Source: an archaeon (lineage in GTDB: Archaea; Nanobdellota; Nanobdellia; Woesearchaeales; GW2011-AR9). Taken from it: a DNA stretch of 64,000 nucleotides. Below the pieces are notes generated by a model. The model had not been told where the DNA came from and made no database searches. It worked only from the letters and a program-made list of their open reading frames with translations. A program made the position numbers and the translations under genes. Below are positions 34,937 through 42,810 of this stretch, one piece after another. The DNA is taken from contig JAUYKZ010000009.1 of NCBI GenBank assembly GCA_030704845.1, positions 165,407 to 229,406 on the forward strand, given 5' to 3'. The first letter of the stretch is position 1. Each line of letters opens with the position of its first letter.

Positions 34937-35724
34937 TGAATAAAAAAGGATTACTACTCAGTTTGTCATTTTGGTTAGTCTTCATAGCTATTATTGCATA
35001 TCTGGGAATTACTGTAATGCAAGGTGGAGCTGTTGCAGGAGTAAAAGGAGAATGGCACATCAATTTTTTAACGAAAAATTATCTCGAAGCAGAACAAAAA
35101 TTATTGAATTATGATAGTCTTATTTACAATACCGCAGTTAATGTGGCTTGGGAAATGGCCCCTAATGGTGGATTTATTATTGAAAATCCATCTCCTTGCG
35201 GGAAAACAAGTAACGGAGTTTCGTTGTGGTATAAAGAAGGAACTTTATGTCTTCCTCCGATCGAGAAAGCTTTAGAAAAAACTAAATCTTTGTTACAGAA
35301 AAAAATTCCAACGAAAACTTATCACAATTTAGAATTTGATAAAACTATTTTCAGGGGAGAAGGTGAAAAAGAAACAATTTCCTCCGATGTAGGCACCTAT
35401 ACCTTCTCTACTAGTTTTTTTATTGATTGGGGATATTCTTATGGAGAATATAATCAATTAACTGGAGAAGCTTGGCAAATTCTATTACAATGTAGTGGTG
35501 CGGAAGAATTACAATCATGCTTGGATAAAAATAAACCGGAACATTGGAAATATTCTTCCTGTATTACTCCTCAATTTGTTCAGGAAAAAGGTGTAGTTAT
35601 CTTCTGCGTTGAAAGTCCTAAACGATATGTCTTACCAGTTGGTGAAGAATTATATCGACCAAGAGAATTAGTAACATATAATCTAGCGTTAGACCTATTT
35701 TATGCCTTTAATCCAACACAATAA
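34936..35724 (+). CDS. KKGL-type membrane-anchored protein (262 aa), last gene of the cluster
   Basis: MNKKGLLLSLSFWLVFIAII is the leader and helix. The outer part has a helical stretch (LTKNYLEAEQKLLNYDSLIY) and a beta-rich head with cysteines in SPCGKTS, TLCLPP, LQCSG, QSCLDK, SSCITP and IFCVES. It ends 81 bases before the RPA-like gene, which has its own TATA box, so the cluster stops here. No prepilin peptidase, assembly ATPase or membrane platform gene lies in the cluster or elsewhere in the window. Confidence 0.6.
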   Translation: MNKKGLLLSLSFWLVFIAIIAYLGITVMQGGAVAGVKGEWHINFLTKNYLEAEQKLLNYDSLIYNTAVNVAWEMAPNGGFIIENPSPCGKTSNGVSLWYKEGTLCLPPIEKALEKTKSLLQKKIPTKTYHNLEFDKTIFRGEGEKETISSDVGTYTFSTSFFIDWGYSYGEYNQLTGEAWQILLQCSGAEELQSCLDKNKPEHWKYSSCITPQFVQEKGVVIFCVESPKRYVLPVGEELYRPRELVTYNLALDLFYAFNPTQ

Positions 35725-35805
35725 GAACTAATCCCCAGAGTGCCTAGTAAAACTGTGTTCTTAACTAGCTAAATTTTTATAAATCATCTTCAAAGGTATT
35801 TTCTT

Positions 35806-36753
35806 ATGTATAAAGTACCACTTCCAGAACTGAAACAGAAAATTCTTGCCAGTGGAAAATTAAATTCTGAAGAACTTGAACAAAAGATTAAACAGAAAAT
35901 CAATGAACTTTCAGGTTTAATTAGTGAAGGTGGGGCTGCGCATATCATTGCTAACGAGTTAGGGGTTGATTTAATTCCTAAAGGTAGCGAGAGATTAAAA
36001 ATTAAAGAAGTTTATAGCGGGATGAAGAATGTAAGTGTTCTTGGAAAAGTTGTCCGTAAATTTGAAGCAAGAGAATTTCAGAAAGGGGAAGGTAAAGGGA
36101 AGGTTTGTTCTTTATTGTTAGGGGATGAATCTGGAAGTGTTCGGGTTGTTTTCTGGAATGATCAAGTGGATCAATTACAGGATGTTAATGAAGAAGATAT
36201 TCTTCTTGTTAAAAGTGCTTATGTTCGCGATAATAAAGGAAATAAAGAGATTCATCTTGGTGATCGAGGTAGTATAGATATAAATCCTGAAGGGGAAACT
36301 GTGGGCACGGTAAGAAGCGGAAATACTTACGAAAGAAAACAAATTAATGGTTTGTCTGGCGGAGAAACAGGGGTAGAAATTGTAGGAACCGTCGTTCAAG
36401 TTTTTGATCCGAGATATTTCAATGTTGATTCGGAAACAGGTAAACGTGTTCAGGAAGGCGGAGAAGTATCTTATGTAATGAATGCTGTCATAGATGATGG
36501 CACGGGTAATTTAAGATGTGTGTTTTGGAAAAACCAAACTAATCATCTATTGGGGAAAACAGAGGAAAATGTGGTCGGGTTTAAAGAAAACCTGGGTGCA
36601 TTTGAAGAACTTAAAACAGATTTATTGGGGGAACAGTTTAAATTGAAAGGAAAAGTTGTCCGCAATGAAATGTTTGATCGGTTAGAATTTTCAGTACAAA
36701 TTGTCGAGAAAGCTAACCCGGAAGAAGAGATGAAGGTTGTCGAAAAGAATTGA
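35806..36753 (+). CDS. Replication protein A-like single-strand DNA-binding protein (two OB-folds)
   Basis: It binds and protects single-stranded DNA in replication and repair. An N-terminal helical segment (about residues 1-60) is followed by OB-fold 1 (VSVLGKVVRKFEAREF ... LLLGDESGSVRVVFWND, about 75-165) and OB-fold 2 (VEIVGTVVQVFDPRYF ... DDGTGNLRCVFWKN, about 190-300). The zinc finger found at the end of some archaeal RPA1 proteins is absent. A TTTTTATAAA box 26 bases before the ATG supports a leaderless start. Its partner is probably the RPA-associated protein at 2448. It is convergent, four bases apart, with the predicted nuclease at 36758. Confidence 0.85.
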   Translation: MYKVPLPELKQKILASGKLNSEELEQKIKQKINELSGLISEGGAAHIIANELGVDLIPKGSERLKIKEVYSGMKNVSVLGKVVRKFEAREFQKGEGKGKVCSLLLGDESGSVRVVFWNDQVDQLQDVNEEDILLVKSAYVRDNKGNKEIHLGDRGSIDINPEGETVGTVRSGNTYERKQINGLSGGETGVEIVGTVVQVFDPRYFNVDSETGKRVQEGGEVSYVMNAVIDDGTGNLRCVFWKNQTNHLLGKTEENVVGFKENLGAFEELKTDLLGEQFKLKGKVVRNEMFDRLEFSVQIVEKANPEEEMKVVEKN

Positions 36754-36757
36754 TGAC

Positions 36758-37189
36758 TTAACGTCTTTCTTCTACCATCTCATCGGGAACTTCATATTGT
36801 TCCCAACGAACTTTTTTCTCTCTGATAACATCTCTGAGAATTCTTTCATGTTTATTCAATGATTTACTTTTACCGCTCTTTACTTCAACAAAAATAACTT
36901 CTTCAATTTCCTTTTCATCCATTCCTTTGAAAACCAGAAAATCAATAGGTTTACCAATGAATCTAACTTCTGAAGGATTATATTTAAAATCGGGAAGGTA
37001 AGGGGCAAGTTGTTCACTGAATTGTCCACCTATCACTGATCGTGAAGTTTTCAACCTTTGCTTAACGATGGGTTCAAGTTTGTTTAATTGCCATTCTCGG
37101 TCTTCAATTCTTCTTCCAGTAGTATAACCTAAATATAACAAGATAAAGATAGCTATTAGAACAATAATCACAATGAAAGCACTAACCAT
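36758..37189 (-). CDS. Predicted membrane-tethered Holliday-junction-resolvase-like endonuclease
   Basis: An N-terminal hydrophobic helix (about residues 3-22) is followed by a coiled segment and a PD-(D/E)xK-like core: GGQFSEQLAPYLPDF, then RFIGKPIDFLVFKG and VIFVEVKSGKS. The D and ExK residues are the expected metal-binding set. This matches COG4741, described as secreted or membrane-bound endonucleases distantly related to archaeal Hjc. Whether the catalytic part faces the cytoplasm or the outside is not known; an inside location would suit DNA repair, an outside one DNA uptake or nutrition. It lies 24 bases after the SET-domain gene on the same strand. Confidence 0.75.
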   Translation of the reverse strand: MVSAFIVIIVLIAIFILLYLGYTTGRRIEDREWQLNKLEPIVKQRLKTSRSVIGGQFSEQLAPYLPDFKYNPSEVRFIGKPIDFLVFKGMDEKEIEEVIFVEVKSGKSKSLNKHERILRDVIREKKVRWEQYEVPDEMVEERR

Positions 37190-37213
37190 GATTTTGAGAA
37201 ATTGTTATTCTAT

Positions 37214-37711
37214 TTATTTCTTCTTCTTCTCAAGTAACTTTTTCAATTTGTTACGGTCTTTTTCTTTAATGATATACCTTATACATTTAGGAGACCCACA
37301 TCGACAGGGATGTTCCTTATAATTTTCAAAATCATATCCATAATTATAAGTCAACTCTTCGCCTTTCTTAATATCTCTTTTAGAAAGAATCCAAATTCTT
37401 CCTTTATCATCTTCAGCTTCACAATTTGGATCACAAGAATGATTGATAGATTTAGCAGTATTCCATGGAACATTTCCATCAATGTCATATCGTTTATTTA
37501 TTTCAAAAAGATATACATGTCCTTGCGTACCTTTCTCACCAATTTCGTATTGAATGTCGGCTCTTCTTTCGGCTTCCTTTTTAGTTATTCTTTCGCCGAC
37601 ATATTCAATGATCTGAGTATTTTTAGGGATATCTTTCTTAGCGAAAACACCATGACCGTGAATCTTTGAATCTCTTACGACAATGTAAGGAGAAGTTGAT
37701 CTTTTTTTCAT
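37214..37711 (-). CDS. SET-domain protein lysine methyltransferase
   Basis: It transfers a methyl group from S-adenosylmethionine to lysine in a protein. The whole SET domain is present in 165 residues: the GHGVFAKKDIPKNTQI start, the YVGERITKKEAERR part, the catalytic NHSCDPNCE near residue 94, a GEELTYNYGYDF motif and the post-SET zinc cluster CRCGSPKC (about 137-144). The post-SET cysteines make it closer to eukaryotic-type enzymes than to some bacterial ones. Archaeal SET proteins are few; substrates could be histones, other chromatin proteins or ribosomal proteins. Capture from another organism is possible. Neighbouring nuclease and replication genes hint at a DNA-linked target. Confidence 0.88.
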   Translation of the reverse strand: MKKRSTSPYIVVRDSKIHGHGVFAKKDIPKNTQIIEYVGERITKKEAERRADIQYEIGEKGTQGHVYLFEINKRYDIDGNVPWNTAKSINHSCDPNCEAEDDKGRIWILSKRDIKKGEELTYNYGYDFENYKEHPCRCGSPKCIRYIIKEKDRNKLKKLLEKKKK

Positions 37712-37762
37712 AGCATAAAGAGAAATGGATTGTTTATAACTTTTTCTATAATATTCATATCC

Positions 37763-38686
37763 TCAAATAAGTCTTGTTCCTTCAACATCAATCTCGGTAA
37801 CTAATCCTTGCGCAGAAATTCCATTTTTTTGAAATGTTTCTATCATAATCCTTTTTACTTTCTCAGCAATTTCTTCAGAATGAGTTATTGCAAACATCGT
37901 CGGCCCAGAACCGGCGATTGTTACACCATCTGCTCCAGCTAAAATTGCATTTTGTTTTACTTCGTAGAACCCCGGAATTAAAGAAGATCTTGCTGGTTCA
38001 ATAATTACATCATGCAAACTTTTTGAAAAAAAAGCATAATTATTTTTTGAAAATGCGGCTGCAATTGAAGCAGTATGGGCCATGTTAGAAATAACATCTT
38101 TTAATGGAACATGTTGAGGAATAATCTTCCTTGCTTCTTCTGTAAGTATTTTGATATCTGGTGTGACAACCACAATTTTAGCATTAGTTATTGTTCCAAG
38201 ATGAATCACATCAAGAGGAGATAACGTTCTGGTCAAGGTAGCTCCACCTAATAATGCTGGAGCGGTATTATCGGCGAAAAATCCTCCTGAAACTGTTTCT
38301 TCAGCTTTTGTTGTTGGAAGAATTAACTGTTCTTTTGTCAGCAGATTGCCATAGAGATAATTTGCGGCGAAAGCTCCCGCAGCTGCCGAAGCAGCACTTG
38401 AACCAAGACCCGAACCAATTGGCAAACCTTTTTTAATTCGGAATTCTATCCCACCGTTGATTCCTAATTGATTTAAAACTTCACGAGCGGCAAGTGTGAC
38501 CGTATTTTTTTCAGGGTCGTTAGTTAAAGGATGTTTTGATTCCAATGAAGAAATAATTATGCCTTTTTCAATTTTTCTAGCTTGGACAGTATCGCCTAAA
38601 CCTTTAATTGCCATTCCAAGCACATCAAATCCGGGCCCAATATTTCCGATACTTGCCGGAGAAAAAACGGTAATCCATTCCATCAA
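37763..38686 (-). CDS. thrB: Homoserine kinase (GHMP family)
   Basis: It phosphorylates L-homoserine with ATP, a step toward threonine. The N-terminal FSPASIGNIGPGFDVLG and the GHMP phosphate-binding loop LPIGSGLGSSAASAAAG (about residues 88-104) identify the homoserine kinase branch, and the C-terminal GADGVTIAGSGPTMFA is the third GHMP motif. Length of 307 is standard. Two adjacent ATGs make the exact start uncertain by one residue. No other threonine-pathway gene is in the window, so its partner genes must be elsewhere or the enzyme may serve another alcohol substrate. Confidence 0.88.
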   Translation of the reverse strand: MMEWITVFSPASIGNIGPGFDVLGMAIKGLGDTVQARKIEKGIIISSLESKHPLTNDPEKNTVTLAAREVLNQLGINGGIEFRIKKGLPIGSGLGSSAASAAAGAFAANYLYGNLLTKEQLILPTTKAEETVSGGFFADNTAPALLGGATLTRTLSPLDVIHLGTITNAKIVVVTPDIKILTEEARKIIPQHVPLKDVISNMAHTASIAAAFSKNNYAFFSKSLHDVIIEPARSSLIPGFYEVKQNAILAGADGVTIAGSGPTMFAITHSEEIAEKVKRIMIETFQKNGISAQGLVTEIDVEGTRLI

Positions 38687-38738
38687 TTCTTTAGTTGATT
38701 AAAAGTAGATAAAGATTTCTGTGAATAATGCTATTAAT

Positions 38739-39737
38739 CTAATCCCAATATCTTGAAAGGTTTCCAGATTCAATATCTTCGGGTTTTACGAGGGGATAAT
38801 TGTTTTTTTCAAGATAAGCTTTAACAATTCTAGCAAGAGTATCTCTCTTACCAGTTCTCAAATCGTCAACCAATCCGTGGATTCTTTCAATTTCATGGTA
38901 AGGAATTTGGGGGTTATCTTTTTGCATCTTTGGAAATAAATGGAGGAGATTGTCAAATTTTACTCCTTTGTAATATTTTTCGAATGCCATTTTTGCAGCT
39001 TCTACGCCCATCGCAACGTCAGCAAGGGAATGTTGTTTTGTATAAAGAACAGAATTGAACATTTCAATAGCTGTTGTTTCTACAGATTCCCAAGCTTTAG
39101 GATTTCTTCTCGGCAGACCTGCTACTTTTTTGCCAATATTATACAATAATATTGAATAAGCAATATGCAATGATGGACAGCAGTTTAATGGTCTATCAAT
39201 TTTCTGTACAATCTTAAGTAGAAATCTGTCATGGTCGGTATATCTAGGCATCACTGTTGGACAAGAGTTATATGTTTCCGTTCCAATCCTATTCAATTCA
39301 ATGAAACTATTAACTGCAATTTTCATGTCATTATATGGAAGAATATTGGCAACTTCACCAACCACATAAGAGAGTTGAGCAATCATATAGATGTATACAA
39401 CATCTTTTTCTTTAATGAACGGGATTTTATGGTCTGTTTGAGTGTATACTAAGTAACAATCTCCTTCTAAAGATTTTCTTTGCGCCTTAAAATAAGTAGT
39501 GCCCCAATTATTAATTCCTTTAAGAAATGGGAGCATTTTTATTGGATGACGGAAGGTTAGTCCGAGAAGACCCTCTAAGCAAATACTAAAATTCTTGGAA
39601 GCAGTAGGAAATTGGTCAAGGTATGGTTCTTTTAGTTTTTCATCGGTAAATGGAAGAACGGCTCTATTTAGAAACGTTTCAATACCTTTTGAAACCAGAG
39701 AATGTTCTTTGAATATTTCAATCTCTAATCCAGACAT
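38739..39737 (-). CDS. PAP2-like phosphatase/phosphotransferase superfamily protein
   Basis: Three motifs of the PAP2 superfamily appear in order in the middle of the protein: K-x6-RP (KIVQKIDRP), PSLH (CCPSLHIAY) and S-x6-H-x3-D (SVLYTKQHSLADV). The last has TKQH as in the Aur1/inositol-phosphoceramide synthase branch rather than the arginine of classical PAP2. Those relatives are integral membrane enzymes, yet I see no convincing long membrane helices here, so it may be soluble or membrane-associated. The substrate is unknown; a lipid phosphate or phosphosugar is likely. A double cysteine sits directly before the PSLH motif. It is followed upstream by a large palindromic repeat array. Confidence 0.6.
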   Translation of the reverse strand: MSGLEIEIFKEHSLVSKGIETFLNRAVLPFTDEKLKEPYLDQFPTASKNFSICLEGLLGLTFRHPIKMLPFLKGINNWGTTYFKAQRKSLEGDCYLVYTQTDHKIPFIKEKDVVYIYMIAQLSYVVGEVANILPYNDMKIAVNSFIELNRIGTETYNSCPTVMPRYTDHDRFLLKIVQKIDRPLNCCPSLHIAYSILLYNIGKKVAGLPRRNPKAWESVETTAIEMFNSVLYTKQHSLADVAMGVEAAKMAFEKYYKGVKFDNLLHLFPKMQKDNPQIPYHEIERIHGLVDDLRTGKRDTLARIVKAYLEKNNYPLVKPEDIESGNLSRYWD

Positions 39738-39784
39738 TGAAATAAAAAATATGATATTCCATTTTAAAACTATGGTACATCTTG

Positions 39785-40017
39785 TATATACTAAAACTTT
39801 CAGGTATCAACCGGTTAATTAAGTTTTATATATACTAAAGTGCCAAAGCTTTCGAACTTATTTTTGGCACTTTATATATATAAAATGCGCTCGAATAGAG
39901 CTATTTATGGCGCATTTTAGTATATACTGAACGAAAAGTATTTTTGTGAACTTTTCGTTGGTATATACAAACGCTAAATGAATTAAGTTCCAAATTTCAT
40001 TTAGCGTTGAGTATATA
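39785..40017. repeat. String of five TATAC-bounded palindromic modules
   Basis: Modules in order: an AAAACTT / AAGTTTT hairpin; module B inverted (GTGCCAAA / TTTGGCAC); a module with an AAAATGCGC / GCGCATTTT stem, related to module A; module D (AACGAAAAGT / ACTTTTCGTT); and module E (AACGCTAAATGAA / TTTCATTTAGCGTT). Each boundary reads TATATA or TATAC. The D+E pair (39925-40015, 91 bases) recurs with one base changed at 47397-47487. The array abuts the stop codon of the zinc-ribbon gene. Confidence 0.85.
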
Positions 40018-40383
40018 CTACCACCTTCGATGTATAGCGGTGTATCCAGGTAATGAAGATTCCGATTGTTTTTGCACTTCTGTTCTATTTGTAACCCGAT
40101 CATCTTTCCCGCAGTATGGGCAAACTGGTTTCTGTAAATCTAATCTTGTGGTGCTTATCCTGAAAGAATAGTTACATCTAGTACATTGACGTTTCTCAAC
40201 ATTAGCCGGAATATTTCTGATTGGTTTCTTTGGCGGATTTTGAGAACGAGCAGTTTGCATGGCGCTACAGCATTCATCACAAACTAACATACTCGCGTCT
40301 TTGTTTTTTGGCATTAAACGTACTCTCGAGAGAGGCACGGAAGTTTTACATTTTTCACAAGTTCTTACACGTCTTATATCCAT
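40018..40383 (-). CDS. Zinc-ribbon protein (four CxxC pairs)
   Basis: Two zinc-ribbon units lie in 121 residues: CEKC ... CDEC at the N-terminus and CTRC ... CPYC in the middle. The linker is basic and proline-rich (NPPKKPIRNIP) and the tail is polar. I chose the ATG at 40383, with GGTGA six bases upstream, over start codons at 40389 and 40392. Such proteins often bind nucleic acids or serve in transcription or ribosome assembly, but the specific role is unknown. The stop codon TAG directly touches the boundary of the palindromic array. It follows the broken mgtC gene by 14 bases. Confidence 0.7.
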   Translation of the reverse strand: MDIRRVRTCEKCKTSVPLSRVRLMPKNKDASMLVCDECCSAMQTARSQNPPKKPIRNIPANVEKRQCTRCNYSFRISTTRLDLQKPVCPYCGKDDRVTNRTEVQKQSESSLPGYTAIHRRW

Positions 40384-40397
40384 AGTCATCACCCTTA

Positions 40398-41031
40398 CTA
40401 TTCAATTTTAAATGAGTCAAACCAATCTTTTTTGACAAGAGTTTTGGGTATTTGATTAATATCTTCCTTTGATCCTTCTACAAGATAAATCAATTGTAGC
40501 ATGGAACTCTTTTTATTAAATTCCATTCCTACCAGTTTTGGTTTTTGTTTTTTGTTTTCCCAATACTAACTGTATATCCTCATTTTCAATAATGCGATTA
40601 GTTTGAATTGTAATTCTTCTTTGGTAAGATCCCAATCCTTTCTTTTGAAAGATAGAATCAAGGGACATCACAATCCAGACGGTAGAATAGAGAACTAATC
40701 CATGAAAATATTCTCCAACTCCAATAAGTAATCCAAATATGGCAAATAACCAAATGGTTGCAGCCGAAGTAAATCCAAATATTTTATCAGTTGTTTTAAT
40801 TAGGGCTCCAGCCCCCAAAAAACCGATGCTTGTAACAATAGCACTCAATAAAGGAAGAGGATTTATTGGTTCAAAAGTAACCGCGGTTACAGCTAGTGCA
40901 CATGCGCCAACTGCGACAAAAGTGAAAGTACCAAAACCGATTGGTTTATGCTTTCTTTGTCGTTCCAGACCAAAAATTAATGTGAAAATAAAAGTGAGGA
41001 AGAATCGTAAAATTAAAGTTGAGAGTTCCAT
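40398..41031 (-). pseudogene. Frameshifted MgtC/SapB-family membrane protein gene
   Basis: The first frame encodes an MgtC-like membrane domain of about 160 residues (FGLERQRKHKPIGFGTFTFV, GFLGAGALI, FTSAATIWL). It then reads GRNGI and stops at 40516. In another frame the sequence carries on as VGMEFNKKSSMLQLIYLVEG and ends KKDWFDSFKIE at 40398, which fits the usual small C-terminal domain of the family. The total length differs from a multiple of three by one. The break falls near runs of A and AC (about 40530-40560), so an indel, real or a sequencing error, is likely. Confidence 0.75.
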
Positions 41032-41091
41032 GAATAATTCTAGGTTATTCTTCTATTTAAGCTTATATTTCTTGGAGAAGAATAATAAAAA

Positions 41092-41195
41092 TGGGTCCGA
41101 TGGGACTTTCAAACCATTACTTTCGTAAATGGTATTTGAACCCACGGTCTACAGCTTAGAAGGCTGTCGCCCTGTCCAGGCTAGGCTACGGACCC
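41092..41195 (-). tRNA. tRNA-Arg(TCT) with an intron-like insert in the T-loop
   Basis: The acceptor stem is GGGTCCG / CGGACCC, the D-arm TAGCCTAGCCTGGACAGGGC, and the anticodon loop CTTCTAA in an ACAGC / GCTGT stem gives anticodon TCT. The T-stem GTGGG / CCCAT is split: after TTCAAA come 29 extra bases before TCCCAT. The insert can fold as a stem (ACCATT-TAC with GTAATGGT, GAAA loop) and TTCAAA can also pair with TTTGAA at its end. Without the insert the tRNA is 75 bases long. No CCA is encoded. Archaeal introns removed by the splicing endonuclease at this position are known but uncommon. Confidence 0.85.
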
Positions 41196-41241
41196 TTAAA
41201 AGAAGCTGAACTGCAAGAGACTTTTAAATATTTCTATGGTT

Positions 41242-41790
41242 TTATTCGATACTTACTTTCTCGATAACCACATCATCTAGCGGTTTGTCTTGTGAATCGG
41301 TTGATACTTTAGCTATTTTGTCAACAATATTCATGCCTTCAGTAACTTTTCCAAAGGCAGGATGTTTATCGTCCAAGAAATTGTTATTCACTAGGTTGAT
41401 AAAAAACTGACTTCCCCCGGTATTTGGTCCAGCATTAGCCATAGAAATAGTTCCTCGGTCATTTCTGTTGTTGTCAGTAAATTCATCTTTAATCGTATAT
41501 CCCGGTCCGCCGGTTCCCCAGAATTGTTTCATATTATCCTTTTTAGTAAGCGGATCTCCACCTTGAATCATAAAATTTCTGATTATTCGATGAAATTTAA
41601 TCCCATCGTAGAAGCCATCTTCAGCTAATTTAATGAAATTTCCTGTAGTAATAGGCATAGTTTCCTCAAAAAGTTCAATTTTTATAATTCCTTGATTTGT
41701 TTCAAAAACAGCAGTTCTATTCATTTTGTTTCCCCCACATCCTGCAATAATTACGGTGAATAATAGTGCTAAAAGCAGGATTTTCTTCAT
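41242..41790 (-). CDS. Cyclophilin-type peptidyl-prolyl isomerase, lipoprotein
   Basis: It speeds proline isomerisation in folding proteins. The signal peptide ends in the lipobox IAGC (cysteine at residue 18), so the enzyme should be anchored outside the membrane, where it could help fold the many exported cysteine- and proline-bearing proteins of this genome. The cyclophilin core is complete: FKLAEDGFYDGIKFHRIIRN-type motif, FMIQGGDP, SMANAGPNTGGSQFFI and HPAFGKVTEGM. The core is bacterial-like and compact. It is transcribed as a single gene between a tRNA and a divergent gene. Confidence 0.9.
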   Translation of the reverse strand: MKKILLLALLFTVIIAGCGGNKMNRTAVFETNQGIIKIELFEETMPITTGNFIKLAEDGFYDGIKFHRIIRNFMIQGGDPLTKKDNMKQFWGTGGPGYTIKDEFTDNNRNDRGTISMANAGPNTGGSQFFINLVNNNFLDDKHPAFGKVTEGMNIVDKIAKVSTDSQDKPLDDVVIEKVSIE

Positions 41791-41841
41791 AGTTTAGGCA
41801 GAATTATGATTTAAATATAAAGCTTGCGGGTGTTATTTTCC

Positions 41842-42804
41842 ATGGCTAATCACTTAGCAGTGGTCAAATGTGATAGATTTATAAACGGAAGGTTGTCTGA
41901 AGTTGGTATGATTGAAACTGTTGAAGGAAATTATCCAGCATTGTCTAAACTTGTTTCGGGAACTAGAAGACACGTTGATGGCAACCCTGTTCTTATGCCC
42001 AAAACTGCTACCTATGCTTTAGGAGCGCAAGCGCTTCGTGACAGTTATGCGCGGGGAGAATGCCCTACCCATCCCCTCTTTACAAATGTTGTTCGTCCAT
42101 TAACTTTCAGAGAAAATCTTGAAGCCCGTGTCAATGATTATGAAAATAATCGGGGGAAAAAAGAACGACTTCGCTTGTTTAATAAATGGCTTGATTCATG
42201 TACGGGTATTGCCTACAAAAAAGGCACCGATAAATTTAAAATTATTCCAATTAGTCCAGATCTTGTTACTATTCCTCGCGATTTTAATAACCATTTTATC
42301 CAGGTTGATTATGATGGACTTGCCGGAACCGAGCTCGACCGATCAGGAGGTAAATATAATCAATTATTGACAACAGATGAAGTACTTGCTCATCCTGCCT
42401 GGCGTGTCGCAGTCGAAGGAGATATTGCATTACTCAGAACATATCGAGATATTGTTTTCGCGGAGAAAAAAAGTCTTAATAAATTGATGAGATTCTGGCT
42501 TCATGATGATCCTAATAAAGACCAATTGCGGGCGTTGTTTGTTAACGATTTGGATTACGGCTCTAGTGCCGGCGGCAGCAATGATCTAGGTGACGGCGGG
42601 TCTTTCCTCCGAGTAGCCCCGTCGTCGCCCAAGGAACTAACTCCGGAGGAGCGCGTTCTACAAAAAGGAAGACTTTCCGTTTTTGAAGGAATGGAAGGAG
42701 GAGAACTCTCTGTTATTGGTGAGAGTGTCGGCGGTTTAACAGTAGCTGACGTAACTGAAGAAGTTTTTAAACCAAAAAGAAGAAGACTATTTGGAATTTT
42801 CTAA
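41842..42804 (+). CDS. Paralogous family protein with GTRRHVD motif and C-terminal tag, member 1
   Basis: I recognise no known family. The start MANHLAVVKCDRF is preferred over an upstream GTG-like start. Near residue 40 is ETVEGNYPALSKLVSGTRRH, then VDG, closely matching the proteins at 54853 and 63286. The middle is unrelated to theirs. A low-complexity, unusually GC-rich linker (SSAGGSNDLGDGGSF) follows, and then the tag KGRLSVFEGMEGGELSVIGE-S-VGGLTV shared with the 54853 protein, ended by a basic tail (KPKRRRLFGIF). Conserved ends with variable middles suggest a family whose members share a partner or location but differ in target. Confidence 0.65.
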   Translation: MANHLAVVKCDRFINGRLSEVGMIETVEGNYPALSKLVSGTRRHVDGNPVLMPKTATYALGAQALRDSYARGECPTHPLFTNVVRPLTFRENLEARVNDYENNRGKKERLRLFNKWLDSCTGIAYKKGTDKFKIIPISPDLVTIPRDFNNHFIQVDYDGLAGTELDRSGGKYNQLLTTDEVLAHPAWRVAVEGDIALLRTYRDIVFAEKKSLNKLMRFWLHDDPNKDQLRALFVNDLDYGSSAGGSNDLGDGGSFLRVAPSSPKELTPEERVLQKGRLSVFEGMEGGELSVIGESVGGLTVADVTEEVFKPKRRRLFGIF

Positions 42805-42810
42805 TTCAAA

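Noticed and set aside
39785..40017. Possible CRISPR array, because of several short repeated units
   Set aside because: Units are self-complementary and differ in stem sequence; there are no equal repeats separated by unique spacers, and no cas genes.
39858..40103. Open frame of 81 residues on the minus strand across the palindromic array
   Set aside because: It runs through repeat modules and into the zinc-ribbon gene in another frame; the amino acid composition is that of AT-rich noncoding DNA.
40516..41031. Treating the MgtC protein as complete at 171 residues
   Set aside because: The family's C-terminal domain continues in another frame up to 40398, so the stop at 40516 follows a frameshift.
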